Source of the DNA: JBBIWA01 sp037439425
Lineage (GTDB): Bacteria; Acidobacteriota; Blastocatellia; RBC074
NCBI GenBank assembly: GCA_037439425.1
Contig: JBBIWA010000083.1
Span: forward strand, 1 to 22,714
Direction of reading: 5' to 3'
Length of the DNA: 22,714 nucleotides
Shown: positions 17,520 through 22,714 of the stretch, in pieces
Numbering within the stretch: the first letter of the stretch is position 1
Layout: every line of letters starts with the position of its first letter
Position numbers and translations under genes: made by a program
Notes under the pieces: generated by a model
Seen by the model: the letters and a program-made list of their open reading frames with translations, nothing else
Told to the model about the DNA's origin: nothing
Databases searched by the model: none

Positions 17520-17575
17520 AGATGGGACGACTCCCGAGAGGGAGAGAAGAGAGAGAAAAATTCTCTCTCCCATCT
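17520..17575. terminator. Hairpin between convergent genes, probable bidirectional terminator
   Basis: GAGAGAGAA (17549-17557) pairs with TTCTCTCTC (17561-17569) around AAA, and AGATGGGA (17520-17527) can pair with TCCCATCT (17568-17575) outside it. It lies just after the MFS stop and just past the stop of the leftward small gene. No long T-run follows, so efficiency is uncertain. Confidence 0.5.
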
Positions 17576-17588
17576 CCCACTCTGTCTT

Positions 17589-17828
17589 TCACCCACCGAT
17601 GATCCCGGCCACGCCGCAGTTCAGGCAGCGGTAGAGTGTGCCTGCACGTTCAGGATAGACCTGGACGCGCGCCGGTCCACAGATGTGTTCAACTTCGATT
17701 TCAAACAGCGTGTAATATTGCTCATCGCTGATATCGGCCAGCGCGTCAAAGATCGCTGACTCGGCCATCGTGTTGCGATCAACTGCTTCAAAGAAATCCT
17801 GTTCCTGCTCGGTCAATTCATATGCCAT
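17589..17828 (-). CDS. Small CxxC protein of unknown function
   Basis: 79 aa, acidic and soluble. The first 45 residues look helical (TEQEQDFFEAV, AESAIFDALADI). The C-terminus has a single CLNC pair (Cys68, Cys71) near the end plus Cys50, so one protein could give half of a zinc knuckle or a redox pair. I do not recognise a family. Start at 17828 is set by AGGAGG four nt upstream; a longer frame to 17873 (adding 15 residues) would begin within the repeat and is unlikely. The ribosome binding site itself is the tail of the repeat array that follows on the right. Confidence 0.65.
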   Translation of the reverse strand: MAYELTEQEQDFFEAVDRNTMAESAIFDALADISDEQYYTLFEIEVEHICGPARVQVYPERAGTLYRCLNCGVAGIIGG

Positions 17829-18022
17829 AAAGCCTCCTGCGAAAAATCCTGGGCAGGCACGCCTGTTCATCAAGCGTGCTGCTGCTAAGCAGGCACGCTC
17901 GCAAGCGTGCGCTCCCAGGCTCCTGCGAAAAATCCTGGGCAGGCACGCCTGCGGGCGTGCAGCTTCCCGTTAAGCGAGCCGTTACCAGAGACCAAGCACG
18001 CTCGCAAGCGTGCGCTCCCAGG
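17829..18022 (-). repeat. Two palindromic repeat units ending at the CxxC gene start
   Basis: Units at 17848-17919 and 17934-18022, both oriented leftward toward the CxxC gene. Each has CCTGGG/CCCAGG ends and the GCACGCTTGCGAGCGTGC hairpin on the minus strand. The second hairpin is GCACGCC/GGCGTGC in 17934-18022, against GCACGCA/TGCGTGC elsewhere: a compensatory pair change. The joint between units is TTTTTCGCAGGAG without head hairpin. The final tail, ATTTTTCGCAGGAGGCTTT, ends directly at the gene's ATG. Confidence 0.88.
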
Positions 18023-18070
18023 GTTTCATTGACTCCAAAGAAAATGAACCACGAAGGACGCGAAGAGAGC

Positions 18071-18126
18071 GAAGGGCTAAGCGCCAAGAGCAAAAAGCGC
18101 CAGGGATGCTTTGCTCTTTGCCCTTC
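18071..18126 (-). terminator. Nested inverted repeat after the FAD oxidoreductase
   Basis: GAAGGGC (18071-18077) pairs with GCCCTTC (18120-18126), and GAGCAAA-A-AGC (18088-18098) pairs with GCTTTGCTC (18108-18116). It starts immediately at the stop codon of the leftward oxidoreductase gene, a good place for a terminator. The flank at 18046-18064 carries the CACGAAGG motif shared with 15695-15757, so it may also be an interspersed palindrome. Confidence 0.45.
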
Positions 18127-19287
18127 TCATCCGAAGCGCGCAAGCCGATAAGGCTGCAACAGCTCCACTCTCACCCCGTCGAGAATCTCTATCGCCGCCA
18201 GTTGGCCGATTAAAGGAGCAAGCGTAACGCCGCTGTGCATCACTGCCAGATATAGATTGGGACAGGCTTCGGTGAATCCGAGAATTGGAAATTCGTCTTC
18301 CGGCAGCGGTCGCCAACCAAGTGTGACGCGCTCCAGCCGGGCGTTTTTGATGCCCGGGAGAAACTGCTCTGAATTCTTGAGAAGCCGATTCCCAAACTCT
18401 GAGCTGTTGTCCGTCACGGGTGAGCCACCGAAATCGGAGCCGGTAATGATGCGCCCGTCAGGGTTTTGTTTCATGTGCGCGCCCGGAGCCAGCGCGACGC
18501 GATCCAGCAATCGAGTGTGAGGTGCGGTATGAGCCAGCACCCCGGGCGAGTCTTTGAGCGGGACTTTGATCCCAGCCATCGCCGCCACACGAGGCGTATC
18601 AACCCCGCAGGCAACGACAAGATAATCAGCAGCCACTTCCCCTTTGGCAGTTCGCACACTTTGCAACCGTCCCTGCCGAATCTCCAATCCGGTAATCTCG
18701 CAAGGGTATTCCACGCGCGCGCCGAGCTTCTGCGCTTGCTCAAGTAGGACTTTCACCGCCTGAACCGGGTCGAGCGTGCCTTCGTGCTCGCAAAAGCAGG
18801 CAGCGAGAAATTTTCCCGGCACCAGATTGGGAGCAAGCCGCTTGAATGTTTCCTCATCAATCAGGCGAGTCAGGTATCCCCATTGCTGATGCTGATGCAC
18901 CCCGTTGCGTAGCCGCTCGGCGGCTTCCGGCTCTAGTGCCCATTCCAGACTACCACCCCATTGGATGATCAGCGCACCGTTCAGTTCCCGCTCTAGATTG
19001 TGCCAGGCAGCCATACCCAACCGGTTCAGTTCGTAATAATGTTGTGGCCGCTTTGAAAAGGTAGAGTTGATCCAGGCGAAGGATTTGCTGGTCGCGCCGC
19101 TGGCAGGCCGGTCTTTTTCAGCGAGTGTGACTTCAGCTCCGCGCCGCGCCAAATAGTAAGCAATCGCCGCACCAATGATTCCACCACCAGCCACGACGAT
19201 GCGAGCTTTGCGCGATCGCGCCTGCAGCCAAGGGATGCCAGACACTACCAGACCGGAAAACAGTTTGCAGAGTTGACGGCGATTCAC
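18127..19287 (-). CDS. FAD-dependent oxidoreductase, DAO family, with Tat-like signal
   Basis: 386 aa of the glycine/D-amino-acid oxidase fold. A twin-arginine-like leader (NRRQLCKLF, then hydrophobic to about residue 20) precedes the FAD-binding Rossmann motif VVAGGGIIGAAIAYYLARRG (31-50; G34, G36, G39) and acidic Glu57 at the end of strand 2. The C-terminal signature MHSGVTLAPLIGQLAA matches the DAO family's second FAD contact. Folded flavoproteins are typical Tat cargo, so a periplasmic enzyme oxidising an amine or amino acid is likely. The start is GTG at 19287, with AGGAGG 10 nt upstream. Gene order puts it 20 nt after a small barrel-like protein gene, so they are probably co-transcribed. 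Substrate unknown. Confidence 0.88.
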   Translation of the reverse strand: MNRRQLCKLFSGLVVSGIPWLQARSRKARIVVAGGGIIGAAIAYYLARRGAEVTLAEKDRPASGATSKSFAWINSTFSKRPQHYYELNRLGMAAWHNLERELNGALIIQWGGSLEWALEPEAAERLRNGVHQHQQWGYLTRLIDEETFKRLAPNLVPGKFLAACFCEHEGTLDPVQAVKVLLEQAQKLGARVEYPCEITGLEIRQGRLQSVRTAKGEVAADYLVVACGVDTPRVAAMAGIKVPLKDSPGVLAHTAPHTRLLDRVALAPGAHMKQNPDGRIITGSDFGGSPVTDNSSEFGNRLLKNSEQFLPGIKNARLERVTLGWRPLPEDEFPILGFTEACPNLYLAVMHSGVTLAPLIGQLAAIEILDGVRVELLQPYRLARFG

Positions 19288-19307
19288 ACCTTAATTGCCT
19301 CCTGTGG

Positions 19308-19652
19308 TCATAGTTCCTCATAAGCGGTGAATTCGATTTGGTCTGGTTCCTGATCGAGAAAGGGCGCAAGCAGCTGCTCCCACTCTTTCCAGCTCGCCGG
19401 ATAATCCTGCTTGGAGCGCGGATGATCAGGCGGCCCCCAGAGGTCTTCCCAAACAGCTCTGCTTTCGTAGACCCAGACCGCAGCGTACTGGCCGCGCTGC
19501 GCCCCTTTGATGCCTTTCAGAAAATAATGCTCCACCAAACCGGGCAGTCGCAGCAACCCGCGCTCTTCAGCCGTGCCAATAGCTTGCTCAAACTGATGAT
19601 GGTTGACACCAGGTTTGAGCGTGTAGTGATGGATGCTAATGATCCTCGGCAT
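19308..19652 (-). CDS. Small protein, possible dimeric alpha/beta-barrel (EthD/ABM-like)
   Basis: 114 aa. It starts IISIHHYTLKPGVNHHQFEQAI, the strand-turn-helix opening common to ferredoxin-like dimeric barrels (antibiotic biosynthesis monooxygenase, EthD, NIPSNAP types), followed by a second strand (QYAAVWVYESRAVWEDLW) and an acidic tail. Family assignment is tentative. It has only a weak purine-rich ribosome site (GCGGGG) before ATG 19652. Being first in a two-gene unit with the flavin oxidase, it could aid that reaction, but this is inference. Confidence 0.75.
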   Translation of the reverse strand: MPRIISIHHYTLKPGVNHHQFEQAIGTAEERGLLRLPGLVEHYFLKGIKGAQRGQYAAVWVYESRAVWEDLWGPPDHPRSKQDYPASWKEWEQLLAPFLDQEPDQIEFTAYEEL

Positions 19653-19919
19653 GCTACGAACCCCGCTTCGGGATCATACCCTCTTTGACCTGAAGAGTGA
19701 AGTGAAGCAGGGCGCGGAAAGCCCAATCAACCGATTGCGCCATTGCCTTTGGCCGCTCGCAGGAACATAATAAGCGCGCGTCTGTCTGGCGGCAGCGCGC
19801 AACCAACTCCCAATACCAGCAGTGACACAATAGCAGTACGAAGATAGGGCAAAGCGATCAGCTTCGCTCCACCTTTCCGGAGGGATCCCGCCGTGCCGCT
19901 CACACGGTGCGGGAGATAA
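19653..19919. other. Divergent intergenic region between the oxidase and monooxygenase units
   Basis: No supported gene. On the minus strand a frame here encodes a hydrophobic stretch (ALPYLRTAIVSLLVLGVGCA, about 19785-19850) but it continues into repeat-derived sequence and has no own ribosome site; it may be a gene remnant. An imperfect hairpin CCCGCCGTG / CACGGTGCGGG lies around 19889-19915. Confidence 0.4.
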
Positions 19920-20129
19920 GGATGAAGAGATGAAAAGTCCGCCGGCCTCTGAGGTCTGAAGTCAGATTTTCCGTAGGAGTCTTTCATGTCGCGCTGCAAC
20001 GCCCAGAAAAATGATGAAAACCTGGGAGCGCACGCTTGCGAGCGTGCTCGGTCTTCGGTAATGGCTTGCTTAACGAAGACAGGCACGCAAGGATGCGTGC
20101 GTACCCAGGATTTTCCGTAGGAGCTTGCC
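19920..20129 (+). repeat. Repeat array ending at the monooxygenase start codon
   Basis: From left: ATGAAAAGTC plus a TCTGAGGTCTGAAGTC spacer, the joint ATTTTCCGTAGGAGTC, a head starting ATGTCGCGC at 19986, then a complete unit at 20021-20109. The unit folds as a cloverleaf: closing CCTGGG (20021-20026)/CCCAGG (20104-20109), hairpin GCACGCT/AGCGTGC (20030-20047), GTCTTCG/CGAAGAC (20051-20080), GCACGCA/TGCGTGC (20083-20100). The tail ATTTTCCGTAGGAGCTTGCC supplies the Shine-Dalgarno sequence of the next gene. Confidence 0.9.
19986..20120 (+). other. Repeat-encoded 44-codon frame ending in the next gene's ribosome binding site
   Basis: ATG 19986 is preceded by AGGAG at 6 nt. The frame runs through the head and the cloverleaf unit and ends at TAG 20118-20120, which is part of GTAGGAG of the monooxygenase gene. 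The peptide is Cys-rich (HACERARSS, TQGCVRTQDFP). The head frame stops early in other copies (TGA at the 258 copy, TAA at the right edge), so a functional peptide is doubtful. A leader frame coupled to downstream translation is possible. Kept as a possible leader frame only. Confidence 0.25.
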
Positions 20130-21404
20130 ATGAAATTCAATTGGTTCCATCTTATGCCGTATCGCTGGCTCCCGGATAACTTCCGCGAGCGTTATCACGG
20201 CGTCTGGGTAGACCTGCCCAACGCGCTCTATGATCCGGAGCGCGGCCATCAGCTCTACAACGAATATCTCGATATGCTCGAATACGCTGATCAATTGGGC
20301 TTCGATGCTGTCGGCGTCAACGAGCACCACCAAAACGGCTACGGGTTAATGCCTTCGCCGAATTTGATGGCGGCGGCGCTGGCGCGTCGCACTTCCAAAG
20401 CCATGATTTTGGTGCTCGGCAATTCGATTGCGCTCTACAATCCGCCGACGCGCGTGGCTGAAGAGTTCGCCATGCTTGACGTGATCTCCGGTGGGCGCTT
20501 GATCGCAGGTTTCCCCGTGGGCACGCCGATGGATGTCAACTACTGCTACGGACAGAATCCGGCTACCATTCGCGAGAAGTATCGCGAGGCGCACGATTTG
20601 ATCCTCAAGGCGTGGCGCGAGCGCGAGCCGTTTGCCTGGAATGGCAAATACACCAAGCTGCGTTACGTCAACATCTGGCCGCAGCCGATTCAAAAACCGC
20701 ACCCACCTATCTGGATTCCCGGTCTCGGCTCGATTGAGACGTGGGACTTCTGCGCTGAGCGCGGTTACAACTACAGTTATCTTTCCTTCACCGGCTACAA
20801 GCGCGCGAAGAGGATGATTGATGGTTACTGGGAGCGTATGGCAGCGCTGGGCAAAGAACTTAATCCGTACAGTTGCACTTTCTTCCAGCAGGTCTGCCTC
20901 AGCGACACCGACGCGGCGTGCGAGCGTGAGTGGTGGCCGCACGTAGATTACTTCTTCAACCGCTGTCTGCATCTCTACCCCGGTATGACCTCGCCGCCCG
21001 GCTATATGACTGAAGCTTCGATCCGCGCCGGGGTGACGGCGCAGGCCGGCAACATCTCATTGAACCTTGGCACCAACAAGAGCTGGAAAGAGCTGGTCGA
21101 AGGCGGCTACATCATAGCCGGCTCACCCGCGACTGTGCGCCAGCAGATTGAGGAGCTGGCGCGCTCGTTGCGCTGTGGGCATCTGGGATTAGGGCTGCAT
21201 ATGGGTTCAGCACCGATTGAGCTGGTGAACCGCGCGAGCTATTTGTTTGCTACTGAGGTGATGCCGCATCTGCGCTCGCTCTGGAGCGAATGGGAAGACC
21301 ACTGGTGGCCGAAGGCATTACCGGAAAGCCAGCGCGCCACACCCGGCCAGCATAACGAGGCTGTGAAAGCTCAGGTAGAACGTCCCAAGGAGGTGATGGC
21401 ATGA
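20130..21404 (+). CDS. LLM-class flavin-dependent oxidoreductase
   Basis: 424 aa, luciferase-like TIM barrel using reduced FMN or F420. Visible family marks are ADQLGFDAVGVNEHH (53-67), the strand with LGNSIALYNPPTRVAEEFAMLDVISGGRL (96-124; EE and GGR typical) and the C-terminal AGSPATVRQQIEEL. AGGAG lies 6 nt before the ATG, inside the tail of the repeat array. It overlaps the following hydrolase gene by ATGA, so the two are translationally coupled. Pairing of a luciferase-like oxygenase with a hydrolase suggests oxygen insertion followed by ester or lactone cleavage, as in type II Baeyer-Villiger chemistry; the real substrate is unknown. F420 or FMN cannot be told apart from this sequence. 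Confidence 0.9.
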   Translation: MKFNWFHLMPYRWLPDNFRERYHGVWVDLPNALYDPERGHQLYNEYLDMLEYADQLGFDAVGVNEHHQNGYGLMPSPNLMAAALARRTSKAMILVLGNSIALYNPPTRVAEEFAMLDVISGGRLIAGFPVGTPMDVNYCYGQNPATIREKYREAHDLILKAWREREPFAWNGKYTKLRYVNIWPQPIQKPHPPIWIPGLGSIETWDFCAERGYNYSYLSFTGYKRAKRMIDGYWERMAALGKELNPYSCTFFQQVCLSDTDAACEREWWPHVDYFFNRCLHLYPGMTSPPGYMTEASIRAGVTAQAGNISLNLGTNKSWKELVEGGYIIAGSPATVRQQIEELARSLRCGHLGLGLHMGSAPIELVNRASYLFATEVMPHLRSLWSEWEDHWWPKALPESQRATPGQHNEAVKAQVERPKEVMA

Positions 21405-22228
21405 CAAGCACACCGCAATCTCACAGGCTCGATCTTGGTGCAGGCCGCCCAATTATTGAAGTACTGGAAGCAGGCACGGGCGCGCCGCTCCTGTTCTTGC
21501 ACGGCGCTGGCGGCATCGCCGCGTGGGAAGGCGTGCTGCCGCTGCTTGCAAAACACTATCACGTCTATGCGCCGCTGCTGCCAGGCTTTGGCCAGTCAAC
21601 CGGTCTCGAATATCTGGAAGATCAATTTGATCTCTTTCTGCATGGCTTCGATGTGATGGAGGCACTCGGTCTCGAACGGCCCTATCTCGTAGGCGAGAGT
21701 TTGGGCGGATGGATGGCAGCTGAGATGGCCGCGCTGCGACCGAAAGAGATAGGCCGTCTGGCGTTGGTAGCTCCGATTGGGTTGTGGCGTGACGAGGCTC
21801 CGGTAGTTGATCTCTTCGGCCTGACACTGGGCGAACTGATTCCTTACCTCTTCTACGATCAGAGGTGCCCGGCGGCGCAGCGGATGAAGATGCTGACGAT
21901 GCTCTTCAGCGACAAAGATGATCGCACGCAGGAGCAGGTCGAGATCCTGCTTGCCCTCTCGCGCGGCTTTCGTACCGCTGCGAAGTTTCTCTTTCCGATC
22001 CCTGAAAACGGACTGGAACGGCGGCTATGGCGGATCAAAGCGCCGGCGCTCATTGTGTGGGGCGAGCAGGATCGGTTCATCTCACCGCTCTATGCCGAGC
22101 TCTTCCGTGAGAAGATCCCGAACGCAGAAGTTATGAAGGTCCCCAACACCGGCCACCTGATCAGCCTCGAATCACCTGAGCCCTTGGCCGAAGCGCTACG
22201 GCGTTGGGGGCAGGAGACGCAAGAGTAG
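21401..22228 (+). CDS. Alpha/beta-fold hydrolase
   Basis: 275 aa. Oxyanion-hole motif HGAGG (34-38), nucleophile elbow GESLGG with Ser100, acid Asp224 in WGEQDRF and His252 in NTGHLI form a complete catalytic triad. The cap region (about 130-205) is helical. Length and layout fit meta-cleavage-product hydrolases and small esterases. Its start overlaps the monooxygenase stop (ATGA, 21401-21404), so it works in the same pathway, probably hydrolysing the oxidised product. No terminator is evident after its stop. Confidence 0.92.
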   Translation: MTSTPQSHRLDLGAGRPIIEVLEAGTGAPLLFLHGAGGIAAWEGVLPLLAKHYHVYAPLLPGFGQSTGLEYLEDQFDLFLHGFDVMEALGLERPYLVGESLGGWMAAEMAALRPKEIGRLALVAPIGLWRDEAPVVDLFGLTLGELIPYLFYDQRCPAAQRMKMLTMLFSDKDDRTQEQVEILLALSRGFRTAAKFLFPIPENGLERRLWRIKAPALIVWGEQDRFISPLYAELFREKIPNAEVMKVPNTGHLISLESPEPLAEALRRWGQETQE

Positions 22229-22437
22229 TTGGGTTAAGCTGGTAGGCAAAATAGGTCTGCCATAAAAACTGGCCTCAAGTTCTCTGTCAGAGCATCTGGA
22301 GCACCTCGTCGTGGCAGGCAGGCCCTGCTCATAGTGAAGCATTCTCTCTGGTCAATTCTTCATACTCCCTTGTTCGCAATGGGTGGTCGCCTGCGAAGAG
22401 CTTTGCTGTCCGCAAAAAATTGGGACAGTTTGGTCGG
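22229..22437. other. Intergenic region after the hydrolase
   Basis: No gene and no convincing terminator. Its end, AGTTTGGTCGGACATTTTC (about 22425-22444), is nearly repeated before the array at 15911 (AGTTTGTCGGACATTTTC), so this string marks a shared left edge of two arrays. Confidence 0.4.
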
Positions 22438-22714
22438 ACATTTTCTGAAGAGTCTTTCAGGTCGTCACGGACGACGCCCTGAGATGATGAAAATCCTCAC
22501 GAGCGCACGCTTACGAGCGTGCCCGGTTTAAGGTAATGGCTTGCTTAACGAAGGCAGGCACGCAGCGTGCGTACCCAGGATTTTCCGAGGAGTCGCGCAT
22601 GTCGTTTCACGACGCCCTGAGATAATGAAGCGAAATAGAGCGATAATGTCGGCGGACGAGCGGCGGAGGGAGGTCGTTACCTCACTGAGTTTAAAACTCG
22701 CGGAGGAGTCTGAC
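22438..22714 (+). repeat. Right-end repeat array
   Basis: A head at 22438-22490 has a 6-bp hairpin GTCGTC/GACGAC (22461-22475). A unit at about 22494-22579 has GCACGCT/AGCGTGC and a tight GCACGC-A-GCGTGC hairpin and ends CCCAGG. The tail ATTTTCCGAGGAGTCGCGC leads to ATG 22599, then a second head (GTCG/CGAC hairpin) and a spacer to the window edge. ATG 22599 opens only eight codons before TAA. Confidence 0.85.
22587..22714 (+). repeat. Right terminal copy of the 128-bp perfect inverted repeat
   Basis: Exact reverse complement of bases 1-128. Ends GGAGGAGTCTGAC, where the next unit's ATG would be expected just outside the window. Confidence 0.95.

Noticed and set aside
20021..20109. tRNA gene suggested by cloverleaf folding
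   Set aside because: No T-loop GTTCRA, no D-loop bases, no anticodon arm of correct size; arms are palindromic repeats.
19727..20140. 137-codon minus-strand frame
   Set aside because: Its first half is the repeat array; only the hydrophobic tail is unusual, and it has no start or ribosome site of its own. Possibly a gene remnant.
1..22714. Circular plasmid or phage with terminal redundancy
   Set aside because: The ends are inverted, not direct, repeats, so the sequence does not close on itself; no replication or phage genes.

Overview
The window looks like a chromosomal contig from an Acidobacteriota bacterium, probably Blastocatellia-like. The evidence is indirect: an Oar-type TonB-dependent receptor with an N-terminal carboxypeptidase-regulatory domain, two secreted proteins ending in the TIGR03437 ('Solibacter') C-terminal domain, tandem Uma2 proteins, and many interspersed palindromic repeats. 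I see no rRNA, tRNA, CRISPR array, integrase or transposase gene.

Layout. 1-440: a mosaic array of palindromic repeats whose first 128 bp recur exactly, inverted, at the right end (22587-22714). 441-875: promoter and long leader of a 1274-aa TonB-dependent receptor (876-4700, +), followed by a strong intrinsic terminator. 4877-6199 (+): two tandem Uma2 nuclease-fold genes with homogenised 3' halves. 6474-9914 (-): a large BNR-repeat/BACON/TIGR03437 exported protein. 10280-11833 (-): a divergent Nramp-type transporter. 11834-12678: a repeat-rich gap with inverted arms. 12679-15317 (-): a two-gene unit of a small exported protein and a matrixin-type zinc protease, coupled by a stop codon inside the next ribosome binding site. 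15318-16337: intergenic DNA filling up with repeats. 16338-17516 (+): MFS transporter. 17589-17828 (-): small CxxC protein. 18127-19652 (-): small alpha/beta-barrel-like protein plus a Tat-type FAD oxidoreductase. 20130-22228 (+): luciferase-like monooxygenase and alpha/beta hydrolase overlapping by ATGA. 22229-22714: repeat array running off the end.

The protein-coding part is a set of small independent units, mostly cell-surface or secreted functions (uptake receptor, exported beta-propeller-like protein, secreted protease, transporters) and two small oxidoreductase operons. The unusual part is the repeat family. Each full unit can fold as a cloverleaf (closing CCTGGG/CCCAGG stem with palindromic GCACGC arms) and is joined to a short 'head' with its own hairpin. 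The hairpin arms differ between copies but stay complementary. In the three places where an array meets an annotated gene it points toward that gene, ends 19-20 nt before the ATG, and supplies the Shine-Dalgarno sequence. The same spacing to an ATG is seen at both window ends. These are direct observations; a role in translation or mRNA structure is an inference.
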